DNA from: Hypericum androsaemum
Lineage: Eukaryota > Streptophyta > Magnoliopsida > Malpighiales > Hypericaceae
Length of the DNA stretch: 64,000 nucleotides
NCBI GenBank assembly: GCA_963995505.1
Contig: OZ023190.1
Location: 310,001-374,000, forward strand
Reading direction: 5' to 3'
This document shows positions 34,732-44,935 of this stretch, one piece after another (the stretch's first letter is position 1; each line of letters starts with the position of its first letter). The position numbers and the translations under genes are program-made. The notes beneath the pieces are model-generated. The model was not told where the DNA came from, made no database searches, and saw only the letters and a list, made by a program, of their open reading frames with translations.

Positions 34732-37700
34732 CTAATTTAGAATCAGTTTTGGACATGTAATAATGCTCACACGTTGTAGCACTGGCCAATCTACAATGTG
34801 TTTGCCCGGATAAAAGCTACTCAACCTTGGAGCACTAAGTAGCTGAATTCGCTTTAGGCTGGGAAATACAAAAATAACTTCCGCATCTTGCTGCTGGTAT
34901 ATACCCTCCTTGGAAATGATCTGCTCCATAGAACAGTCGTTCAACATGAGCTCCTCAAGTCGCGAAAGAAGTTGGGCTACTGAAGCTGGAATTACGCTCT
35001 CCAAACTTGGACAACACTGGAAACTCATAAAGCGTAGGTTTTGAAATGAGAAGATTCCGTGTGGATCTCCATGCCAGACATGCTTCAGATTTAGGAGGCC
35101 ATGTGCTTTCATATCTTTGAGCATTGTAATCCTCTCCCGATACTTGCCCTCTTCTCTTATCAAGTCGCGGAGATCGAAAATCATTTCCAGTGAATTGCAG
35201 GAATCCAAACTCAGTGTTTCAAGTGTGTGGACTTTTGTAAGCATGTTGGAGGAGAATAATTTGGACAAGATCCTGGCTTTGTGTACACATAGAATCTTCA
35301 ATTTGGTAAAGGAATCTTCGTGGAGCTCTTCATGCCATATCATTATCAAGCTATCCATGTTTAAAATTGTCATCACCTCCAAGCTGGGGAACAACACCTA
35401 CACAGTTTAAAGATGACTTAACTTTGTTTTTTAAACAATGATAAATATTTACCATAATTAAATAGTACGAGTTATTAAATATCACAAAACTCAAGTGTAG
35501 CTCTAATTCTAAAATTGTTTATACAGCTTGTTATGATTTCAAAGGTTGTCCCACCTCACAATAAAATGGAAGTACGTAGACCAAATACCGACCTTGTTAT
35601 CAAAAAGTGATTCCCCACCGGGTTGATGACTTGATGATCTGATGAATGTCTTCAACTTAGGACAATCGTCTATCTCTAACTCTTTCAATTTTGGACATTC
35701 TATGAGGTCACCATTGCACACCGTTTCAAGCGAATGAAGTTGCTTGAGAGTTAGAGAATCCAGCTTTGGTAAGCATATCTTGTTTGCCTTTCCTGGGACA
35801 ACTATTTCTTGCAAGAGCCGACAATTTCGAATATCAAGTCTTTGTAGCTTAACTAGACTATTCACCGTTGAAACTGTGAATATATCTTTGATAAACTTGC
35901 ACCCATCAATTTTCATGGTGACGAGATTTCTAATGCAAGAATATGAATCTGGAAATTCACTATCCCATATCTTGTGGATCTTGATTGAACATACCTTCAG
36001 TTGTTGTATATTTGGAAAAACAGCCTGCAAATGCAAGTGAGATGTTATGGTGATTGTTATTAAACTCCAAAAATTGGAGAAATGACTAAATAAGCAACAA
36101 CATACCTTTTCATTGAAAAATGTCATGCCATTAAGCACGACATCTTGTGAGTCCGAAGCAAATGAATCTTGTCTGATTTCCTGGACCAGTGAGGGGCCGC
36201 CGCCGCCATGACATTTTGGGGACAATATATTATCTAAATTGGGCAAGTGCTCCAGTGTCAACTTCCGCAGCTGGGTCAGATGGACTTTTTCATCTTTGGC
36301 GGCTGCTTCGTCCACCATGAATATCCCTTCCATTTTCTCACAGTATGTTACTTCAATATCTTCCAATTTTGAAAGACATTTAGCCACTGATAAGGGAAAT
36401 ACATAGGTTAGTGCATCACAACATGATACTTTTATTTGTTTCAGGTTGGCCAGAGACTTCTCCTTGAGTTGGTCACTGCAAATCTTCTCCAAATGTTTAG
36501 CGTTGGTTATCGACAACGTCTCCAGCCTTGGGAAGGCAATGCATGGACCCCTTTGCACAGAATTTACAAGGCATTTAACTTCATCAAAATGTTGCAGTTG
36601 GAGATTTCTCAAGCGATGCCCAAAGCCTTCCATATTCAATTCGGGAACATATTTGAACCCAACTGAATTATCTAGGTGGAGATCATCAGCTTTCTCCAAC
36701 AATACATTTACCTTTTTGAGTACTCGGATCCTTGCATCAAGCTTCACCTTCAATGTAGCCGACAACACTTTATTTCTCGACCAATCCCAGCAATCTCCGA
36801 TGACTATGAAGAATCTTTCCAACTTTTCAGAGAACAAGTCATCTGGCAAACTCGTCACATCGGGAACTCCTATCTCCAAATCAGTCAACTTCTTCAACTT
36901 CTTCAGCTCGGCTAAATCGACATTTCTTTGGTTGCCATCAATTCCATCTCTTAGTCCCCATTGTGTAAAGCTGTTTGCCATGGACAACTCTTCCAAATGG
37001 GTGAGGCATGAAAGAACACCAGGCGAGATCTTTTTGAGTTCCCTGCAACTGCTCAAATCTAGAACTTGTAGGCAAGTCAGCTTTCCTATTTCTTTTGGCA
37101 GATGAACAATATCTGCACCCATGAGGCTGAGAATCTTTAGTTGGGTCAGGATTCCAATAGCACCAACATCTTCTACGCTACAACGATCGAGACATAGAGT
37201 CTGAAGGTTATGAAGACGTTGAATTGAAGAAGGAAGTGGTGACAAACGCACATCCGAGACATCCAACACCTTAAGTTCTTCAACTGCATCAAAGAACATG
37301 TCACCTGGAGCACTTGATGGCTCATATAACAGTAAGACCTCCAGCTTAGGACATTCAAGTCTTGTGAGAAATTCAGGCAACGGACAGCAGTTGAGGGAAA
37401 TTTGAGTGTGTTGTTCAAGTCTGTGTCTGCCTAACCATTTTTCAACTGCAGATTCATCCTTTAGAGATAACACATGATTTTGGTACTCCCTTGCAAAGCA
37501 ATGAAAAATATCATGCATTGTAAAACAAAAATCATTGTCACTATTCATCAAACAAGAGCTCTTTAGGTCACTCAGCAACTTGAGCACTCTAGTTTTGTTT
37601 GCTTTTACCGTCGAGCAGTCCTTGAACAGATTTAGGCCTGTTGTATATCTAACCAGCTCACCAGCGTGAAAGTGGTATGGCTTGAGGAGAGCACAAAACA

Positions 37701-38979
37701 GAAACAAAGACTTTTGATCTGCACCCAGATGACTACAAATCAACTCAAGGGCTGAATATATCTGACGATTCCAGCCGTCCCCATTCTTCTGCAGACCAGA
37801 TTCCAGCTTGTTTAAAGCATCTTCCCACACAGGCAAGGATTTGTCCTTCAACGCGGTTGCTACCGGCCGCACCACAATAGGGAAACCTCCACACTTTTCG
37901 ACAATCTGAGTTGCTACACGGAGGTCATCATCTGGTATGTCACCCACGATGTTGTGAAATAACTCCCATGCCTCATCATTCCTCAAGACATCAAGCCGAA
38001 AACGTTTTTGCTTTTGCACAGCCATTTGAGAAACCACGGATTCATTTGTGGTTGTCACCAAGACTGTGCAGTGGTTCTTGCCGTCACCGATTGGCTTTTG
38101 CTTTTGCATAGTGCACTGGTCCGTGTCGTCGTCACCGCCGCCGCCGCTGCCAATTGGGATGCCAACCTTGTTCAAGTCAATAACATCCCACACATCGTCA
38201 AGTATCACCAAAACGCTCCTCTCCTGCAGAAGCCTTTTGTGCAACTGTGCTGCTCTGAGCTCAGCAGAGTCAAGGGACTCCACTTCCTGCTTAATCCCAA
38301 GCCACTCAGCAACTCTTGCCTGAATGGTCTTCACATCTGCTTTCGGGTGCACTTCCACCGTAACCACAAACTGGAAAACACCTTCCGCCTTCATCCGCTG
38401 GCGGACTTCTTTAGCAAGAGTAGTCTTCCCGACGCCACTTGGACCATACACACCAATCAGGTCTGTGTCTCTGTTCCTCAAGGCCTCCATGATGGAGTCG
38501 AGAGTGGGCTCTCTCGACCCAAAAGCCTGGTAATCATTAGCATGCAGCACTGGATGCAACGGCACGCGGTAGCCGACCCGCTCAAACTTGGCGCCCCTGT
38601 CTGCGAGGTTGGAGATGGCAGGGGACTCCAACTTGGCTCGCTTGCTCAACTTGTAGCGGTTCTTGAAATTGGGGAGGCGTCCGGCGCAGCAAGTATTGTC
38701 ATCCTCTGAGAGGATCCTCCCGACCTTGAGGATGGCTTCGTCAGCGCGTTCAGTCCACGTGAGGACGTCGCCTTCGATCTCCTCCAGTCCCCTAGTAGCC
38801 TCGTCCACCAGGTGGCCCACCCGAGCTTTGGAATTTTGGAGATCGCGGAGCTTATCTCTGAGCTTGGTCATGTTGTCGTGGTAGTCAAGCACGTACCGGA
38901 ATTGCTGCCAAGTGCCATCCACCACAGCATTTGCTGCTCTGTCGGCTAGTGACGTCCCCACAGAAGCAGCAATCTCCAT
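34732..38979 (-). CDS. NLR-B: CC-NB-ARC-LRR receptor, open but C-terminally truncated
   Basis: This is the best-preserved gene of the window. Exons are 38979-36106 (958 codons), 36024-35593 (144 codons) and 35397-34732 (221 codons plus TAG), about 1323 residues with all junctions in phase 0. It has an N-terminal CC region, P-loop GPSGVGKTTLAKEV (about 178-190), kinase-2 VLVILDDVWD, MHD in FTMHDIFH (about 485), then LRRs. Odd points: a Gly/Asp-rich insertion of about 20 residues after kinase-2 (about 273-300); VLVTTTNES instead of VLVTTR, so the sensor Arg is lost; and GGFPIV instead of GGLPIL. A 10-bp deletion in exon 3 (near 34730) creates the stop and drops the last LRR exon. The ATG at 38979 matches NLR-1; the frame also opens at a TTG two codons earlier. 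It is likely cytosolic and binds nucleotide. Whether it signals is doubtful given the changed motifs. Confidence 0.88.
36025..36105 (-). other. Short in-frame intron 1 of NLR-B
   Basis: 81 bp with GTATG at the donor and TTTGCAG at the acceptor. The length is a multiple of three and there is no stop in frame, so a retained-intron transcript would still encode one protein with 27 extra residues. The same intron is 369 bp in NLR-1 and 433 bp in NLR-C. Confidence 0.65.
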
Positions 38980-38997
38980 CTTCAATATATATATAAA

Positions 38998-39012
38998 TCA
39001 CCAAAGGCTCAT
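38998..39012 (-). promoter_or_regulatory. Minimal upstream ORF in the NLR-B leader
   Basis: ATG AGC CTT TGG TGA ends 18 bases before the main ATG. A TA-rich stretch (38983-38996) lies between them. NLR-1 lacks an upstream ATG in its visible 63-bp leader. It matters only if transcription starts upstream of 39012, which the sequence does not prove. Confidence 0.4.
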
Positions 39013-39030
39013 CTCCGGTGATGAAACGAG

Positions 39031-39260
39031 GAACTAAGCTGAAGCTGCTCGCTCTCTTCTTCTTCTTTTTTTCCCCTTTTTAACAACGACCGGAACAGAA
39101 ATTACGAACCACAAATATAGTATCTGAATGGGTGGAACGAACATAGCCTTGAGGCTTGAATGCACATCTTATCTGAATGGGAATGGGTGGTGTTGGACAT
39201 CTAACAGAAAATATCTTACACAAATCAACGTGTGAATGATAATAATACTTTGTCTAGTGG
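39031..39260 (-). repeat. NLR-B upstream region, repeat unit 1
   Basis: GGAACTAAGCTGAAGCTGCT, the GAACGAACATAGCCTTGAGG block and GGTGTTGGACATCTAA are repeated in the same order at 39658-39905. A third, partial copy at about 39302-39420 carries only the distal part. These are upstream (leader/promoter) sequences of NLR-B. Confidence 0.75.
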
Positions 39261-39657
39261 AAATTTCGTGAAAATTTCTCCGGTCTTTCTCACATATTAT
39301 TTGATAGGACATCTAAGAATAAATTTCTGAAACAAATCAACGGGTGTGTATGACAATACTTTCTCTAGTGGAAATTTCTTGGCTCTTTCTTTCTCGCGGA
39401 ATGCCAACTTTCAAGTTTCCCTAAAAATCCACTTTAATATCACATAGTTTAGTCAAATTACACATCCATTCGGCAGTCTAAAATGTCTGATTGAGTTACT
39501 AAAATTTACTTTTTTTAGGTAAATTTCTTTATAATAATACCGTAGAAATATAGTAGTATACACAGCTAAAGAAGTTTAACTAGCCAACAAGTTCGCTATT
39601 TGCATATTCACCAAGCCAAAAAATTAGTCCCATTAATTACGCAAGGAGAGTAATAAT

Positions 39658-39905
39658 TCAGGAACTAAGCTGAAGCTGCTCACTCTTTTTTCTCCATTTT
39701 TTCAACGACCGGAAGAGAAATACGAACACAGTCGAAAATATCTTATCTGAATGAGCGGAACGAACATAGCCTTGAGGCTTGAATGCAAATCTTATCCGAA
39801 TGGGAATGGGTGGTGTTGGACATCTAAGAGAAAATATCTTACACAAACGTGTGAATGATAATACTTTCTCGTGGAAATTTCTCGGCTCTTTCTTTCTCGC
39901 GGAAT
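39658..39905 (-). repeat. NLR-B upstream region, repeat unit 2
   Basis: Second copy of the 39031-39260 block about 630 bp further upstream, diverged by small indels. It could be the leader of a lost tandem NLR copy or a promoter duplication. No NLR coding sequence follows it. Confidence 0.75.
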
Positions 39906-40490
39906 GCAACTTTTCAAATTTGGGTCAAAATCACTAATTTTTTTCAGGGAAAAGTACACTTTATCTATTTGAAGTTTGCCCGATTTTGCGTTCAGATCGT
40001 GTAATTTCAATTTGGTAATTCAGTCCATGTATTTTCCAATTTTTTACAGTATACGGTTCACTCCGGATGACGGAAATAAATTGTCCGCATGGCATGCCAC
40101 ATATGCTAATACGAAGTCGTTTTATTGTCCACGTGGCAAGGTGACTCGTAAGTCGAATATGACATGTTAGGTAGTTAATTATCAATTCAGTCCCACGTAC
40201 CCCAGCTCCTTCCTTGGCCTTCCACCTCTTCCATGATCATCTTTTCCCCAATCCAAACGGCAAAAAAAAAATTAAAGATAAAAGAATCCATTGGGCTTGA
40301 AGCTAATACAACCGTAATGGAGATTGTAGGCACACAAACACCGAGTAATTAGTTGACCTAATAACATGACCAAATCCAAAATATGAGACGGAATTGAAGA
40401 AAATTTGAATCTTTTAAACCACAACCTAAAAGGGAAGGGAGGTTGGGAGGAAACATAATCATTAAGAGGAGGTGGAATTGCGGGAGGAAA
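39906..40490. other. Intergenic sequence upstream of the gene-fragment chimera
   Basis: AT-rich, with no supported gene or repeat. CATGGCATGCCAC and CACGTGGCA at about 40085-40140 resemble motifs in the Copia LTR at 16.7 kb, but the match is too short to call. Confidence 0.35.
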
Positions 40491-40495
40491 GTGAG

Positions 40496-40605
40496 GGCGT
40501 GAGAAGCGGAGGAGTTGAGGGCGGTGCAAGTGGAAGCCGCGTGTGAGATGGACTCCACGTCCAGCTTCGTCATCACCGTTGCCAATAGAGCCGCCGGCAT
40601 CTCAT
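40496..40605 (-). pseudogene. F-box protein gene fragment (N-terminal part)
   Basis: On the minus strand the frame reads M-P-A-A-L-L-A-T-V-M-T-K-L-D-V followed by SISHAASTCTALNSSASHAL and TFLPQFHLL. This is the L-P-x-x-L-L-x-x-I-x-x-K-L-D / A-A-S-x-C pattern of a plant F-box, which binds SKP1 in SCF ubiquitin ligases. After about 37 residues the similarity stops and no substrate-binding domain follows. It is a fragment; the real start codon and parent gene are unknown. Confidence 0.55.
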
Positions 40606-40729
40606 CCAACCCGGGCCACCTCCTTCTCCGATTCCCATTACTCGGATTTTGCTCTCTCTCGATCTCTTTTTCCTTTTGCCGTACACGACAACTAATTATC
40701 TAACACTAGAGAGATGTGAGATCGTAGAA

Positions 40730-40985
40730 GGGGAGGACCCCGTCCCGATCGACTCCCCCGCCGGTGATGGGGAGGGGAAAGCTGGTGGCGGACCTGGAGA
40801 GGGAGCCGGCGGCGAGGGAGGTGGAGCAGGCTGCGAAAGACGCTGGCTTACGAGGCCATCAAGAAGCAGGGAGGGAGAAAGACGGCGGGACGAGTCGACC
40901 AGGGAGAAAGACGAGGTTTTGAGGCAGTTGGAGGAGGCGGTTAAAGAGCGGGAGGGGCTTAGGTTTCGCAGCTTCAGAGTTCGCA
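40730..40985 (+). pseudogene. Coiled-coil protein gene fragment, GC-rich
   Basis: Reads as a Glu/Lys/Arg-rich coiled coil in shifting frames: VADLEREPAAREVEQAAKDA in one frame (about 40785-40845) and STREKDEVLRQLEEAVKERE in another (about 40898-40957). At least one frameshift lies between them. Base composition is much more GC-rich than the surroundings. It ends exactly where NLR homology starts (about 40988). Parent gene not recognised. Confidence 0.5.
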
Positions 40986-40989
40986 GCAT

Positions 40990-41618
40990 GCCAGACATCG
41001 TCAAGTATTACCAGGACGCTGTCTTCCTGCAACAGCCTTTTGTGCAACAGAGCTGCTCTGAGCTCAGAGGGAATCCACTTCCTTCTTAATCCCAAGCCAC
41101 TCGGCAACTCTTTCCTGAATGGTCTTAACATCTGCTTTCGGGTGCACTTCCACCGTAACCACAAACTGGAAAACACCTTCCGCCTTCATCCGGTGGCCGA
41201 CTTCTTTAGCAAAAGTAGTCTTCCCGACGCCACCTAAACCCTACACCCCAATCAAGTCAGCATCTCTTTTCCTCAAGGCATCCATGACGGAGTTGAGAGT
41301 GGACTCTCTCGACCCAAAAGCCTCGTAATCATCAGAAGGCAACACTTGATGATGCAACGGCACGCGGTAGCCGACCCGGTCAAACTTGGCGCCCTTGTCT
41401 GCGAGCTCGGAGATGGCAGGGGACTCCAACTTAGCTCGCTTGCTCAACTTGTAGCGGTTCTTGAAATTGGAGAGGCGTCCGGCGCAGCAAGTATTGTCAT
41501 CCTCTTCGAGGATCCTCCTGACCTTGAGGATGGCTTCGTCAGCGCACACCATTTGTTGCCAAGTGACAACCACCACACCATTTGTTGCTCTATCGGTCAG
41601 TGATTTTAAAATCTCCAT
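40990..41618 (-). pseudogene. NLR N-terminal fragment (CC start, P-loop, kinase-2)
   Basis: Starts with ATG at 41618 after a leader almost identical to that of NLR-1. The middle of the CC domain (about 47 codons) is deleted. The frame then follows NLR-B through NTCCAGRL and KNRYKLSKRAKLESPAIS to LIGV, where TAG at 41241-41243 replaces Trp. P-loop, kinase-2 and LVILDDVW follow in a shifted frame, and homology ends after kinase-2 at about 40990. It cannot make a receptor. Confidence 0.88.
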
Positions 41619-41689
41619 CTTGTAGACTCACCAAAGGGTAGGGTATTCGAAGCTAAGGCTAAAGCTGCGAGGGAAGAAATTCCCTACAG

Positions 41690-42720
41690 GGAATTAGCAG
41701 AACCAGGTACTTGAAGAAGAAGAGGTGAGAGTGAGTGAGCCAGCGAGTGATTTGGGATATTTTGTCTGTATGGTGTTACTATTCACCATTTTTTATGAAA
41801 AAAGTGTTCGGATATAAAGTATTGCGGGGCGGTGTACACGTGGCACGGATAGAAAAAAGTCAGATCTTGGATTAAGATCCGACTTTTTTTGTTGGATGAC
41901 CAAGATCCGACTTTTCAAGTCGGATGACAAGATCCGACAAAATAAGTCGGATGACTAAGATCCGACAAAAGATGTCAGATTTTGGCCGATAAATAGAGAC
42001 CAAAATCTGACTTTTTTCAGCCACTCACTCAGATCCCCTTCGTTCGCTCCGCCTCCTCGTCCCGTCCCCGCCTCCATCGGCCTCGCCGCTCGCCTTGCCT
42101 GGCTCCGGCTCCGCTAGCCATCGCTATCGCCGTCGCCGTCACCGTCGCCTTGCGGCATCTGTCTCACCCGACGTCATTAGATAAATTAGTTAATTGGTTA
42201 ATTTAATTAGCTAATTGTTTTGATTAATAAGCTAATTATTTTGGTTAATTATTAATGTTAGTTAATTGGTTAATTGTTAATATTAGTTAATTGGTTAATT
42301 GGTGATGTTAGTCAAATGGTTTATTGGTTAATTATTGATGTTGGTTAATTGTCTTGGTTAATAGAATAATTTTTAGTGAAACAAGGTTCAACCTATTTGG
42401 TCCGAACGATTCGACCAAAATTTTAGTCTGACTAATTCGACCAAAATTTGGTACGATTGGTTCGACCAAATTTTGGTCCGACCAGTTTGACTGAAATATG
42501 ATCTGAACGGTTCGAACAAAATTGTAAATGTTATATCAATTTATAACACTATTTGAATTAATTTTTTGATTAATATTCTAATTGTTCAGTGCTTAGCATT
42601 GTTGGATTTGCTAATTTTATTAATATATTGGTAAGTGAAATTGTATGTCTATTGTGTTGTTTAGATATGGATGCGCAGCCATACGGGCATCTTCTAGGGA
42701 ATGGAGGACCCTTAGATTCG
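41690..42720. repeat. Short-repeat region 3' of the MULE transposase
   Basis: Holds AAGATCCGAC/GTCGGAT direct and inverted repeats (41855-41960), a GC-rich pyrimidine tract (42010-42170), TTAGTTAATTGG repeats (42180-42370) and TTCGACCAAAATTTGGT-type repeats of about 32 bp (42390-42500). These could be subterminal or terminal repeats of the Mutator-like element. No clear terminal pair with a 9-bp duplication was found. Confidence 0.45.
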
Positions 42721-42726
42721 TCGGTA

Positions 42727-44345
42727 TTAGTGCACCAGAATGTGCACCGTTCTTAGGAGGTGTGGAACCGTGAGGTTCGTGAAAGGATTAACAATACTCG
42801 TACTAGCCCTTCCAAATATAGCTGTCGCTTTAGCCGCTCCTGCCGCCGCAACCGCTCTTATATCAGTACAATTGGCTTTTGTGTGACCCCTTGCTTTACA
42901 GAGTGTACAGTGTACGAAAAACACCGTATCCATTTCATTTTGTACGCGCTTCCGTGGCTGTCCTCTACCCCTCGCTAATCTTTCATCTGGAATGAGCCTT
43001 ACAACCGGTGGATCTTCAGGATATGGCCAATATTTAGGATTGCTAAGAGGAACAAACTTATGTTGGTAGCAAGGTTGCGTGGTTTCTAAGCGATAATACT
43101 TATCCACAAACATCTTGTAATCGAGGCCAAGTTCAATACAACACGCCATCACATGTGAGCACGGATAGTGGTAAGCCTGAAATTTGCGGCAGCCACAAAA
43201 TCCTATGGCAAGATGTACTGAATGCTTTCTGTCTCTCTTTTTTCTTCTCATATCGTATCCAGTGCGAACTTCTCACGCTCCAACAGTACTGTCAAAAACC
43301 CGCACTCTGTGTCCATTGGCCTTTCCCTCCCACCGCTCCAACCTGTTGAGGAGCTTTTGTGACAACACTATTTTGCCAGTACCACTCTCTTTGATATACT
43401 TAGTTGATCTCTCTTCAAAATATTTGGTTAGCTTGTTAAATGTCTCTGCCACCAAGGCAGTCACCGACAAACGATGAACTTTTTTGAAGATCATATTTAC
43501 GCACTCGACAATATTCATCGTCATGTTACCATATCGGTGTCCGCCACCCCACGCTAAGCTCCACTTGGGCAATTTCTGTTCATACATCCAGTTGAACACC
43601 TCCTAGTCGACTTTCCATATCTCTCGCATATTAGCTTCCAACTTCCACAGTTATGCTTGGATTCCTATAACCAACATAGTAATAATATTATATGTGGAGT
43701 AACAACTTGTAAAATAGTTTTAGACTACAAAACACTCGTGCATGTTACCTGCAATCTTCATGACATTCCTCATGGCGTCATTCTTGAAGCGTTTGTTAAG
43801 ATTGCTTGCTACGTGTCAAAGACATTATCGATGGACGGTATCACTGTCTTCTCCCCAACCATACTCCGTATTCATTGCCTTTAATATGCCTGCATGTCAA
43901 TCAGAAATAACACATATTCCGAATCGGCCAGGCGTGACGTGCTTTCGGACTTGTTCCATGAACCACTGCCAATTATCCGTGTTCTCACCCTCAACCAGAG
44001 CAAATGCTATTGGAAATATAGCATTATTATCATCAATTGTAGTGGCAATGAGGAGGACATGCTTATATTTTTCATACAAGAACGTTCCATCAATCTCCAA
44101 GATAGGCATGCAATGTTTGAAAGCTTCAATGCTGCAAGGCTTGAAGTTCCAGAAATTTCGCTTGAAGATCTTTGTCCCAAGCATCAGTGGTTCCACGTAA
44201 TGGTCGCAACCAGGGAGGGTGTGAAAATATTCCCATTCAACAATAGTTCCAGGATTATTTGCCTTGCATGCCGCAAACTATTGCGGAAGGCGATTGTGAG
44301 ATTCTTGCCAATCCCCTCATAAATCTTGAAATGCCTTCTCTGCTA
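42727..44345 (-). pseudogene. Mutator-like (MuDR-type) transposase, broken
   Basis: In minus-strand order: a region matching the segment before the DDE core (NNPGTIVEWEY, about 44230-44262); the core start with the first catalytic Asp (MPILEIDGTFLYEKYKHVLL) and FALVEGENTDNW (44196-43897); the segment after CVISDRH with several stops; an intron-like gap of about 85 bp (near 43664-43748); FNWMYEQKLPKWSL (43599-43273); then a SWIM-type zinc finger CGCRKFQAYHYPCSH and a C-terminal zinc knuckle CTLCKARGHTKANC (43251-42727). The family cuts and pastes DNA via terminal inverted repeats. Several frame breaks make this copy inactive. Sequence beyond 44345 is not transposase but a repeat shared with 16.1 kb. 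Confidence 0.85.
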
Positions 44346-44450
44346 AGCTTGTGGCCGGTATGGGCTTGCACCATCTGGATCATAGATCCACTAAGTACCT
44401 CCCCACGTTCAGCCCATATCTCTTCGGCCTTTCTAGGCCTGATCACCAAA
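44346..44450 (-). repeat. Second copy of the dispersed fragment at 16096-16260
   Basis: GCTTGTGGCCGGTATGGGCT and GATCCACTAAGTACCTCCCC are shared. It replaces the expected N-terminal part of the transposase. Confidence 0.5.
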
Positions 44451-44930
44451 CCCAATGGTAACTTGGAGGTCTGCGTTGAATTCATAAACCAATGGAAATG
44501 CAAGGACTAAGGCCGGTATGGGCACTTTTTGTCGGTGCATCCTTGTACTAATGAGAGCAAAACATACTTTTAATTGTTTCCAGATGCTAAGAAAAAACTT
44601 TCAACAATTTGCGTCACAGACGATTGCATCTCGATTCCCATCGACCCTACAATTGGCATTCAGTGTTGTTTGTGTTGACGTCTTGGCATGTAAAAGTGCC
44701 CGTCTGCAGGATAGATGAATCGATAGCCGCATTATACAAATTGGTCATGTCCAAGCTTTGTTTTGTTTTTTATGACATATACACGGTAAGAGATTTTGTG
44801 ATACGTTCGGACCATAAAAAAATCTGTGTAATAACTCCATAGAAGATCCCCAAGGTCTAGTATACCGTTTGTTATTAATGTAAGAGATATGTTTTGTTTA
44901 TCTCTTTGTTAAAGGATGGATACCCAAAAG
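44451..44930. other. No supported feature
   Basis: Short frames only. GGCCGGTATGGGCAC at 44512 repeats the motif at 44353. Nothing else recognised. Confidence 0.3.
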
Positions 44931-44935
44931 ATCTG

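Noticed and set aside
38983..38996. TA-rich TATA-like stretch next to the NLR-B ATG
   Set aside because: It lies within about 15 bp of the start codon, too close to act as the TATA box for this ATG.
42010..42170. GC-rich CT tract as a promoter and 5' UTR of a plus-strand gene
   Set aside because: It resembles one, with GATAAATAG before it, but no plus-strand coding sequence follows in the AT-rich repeats.
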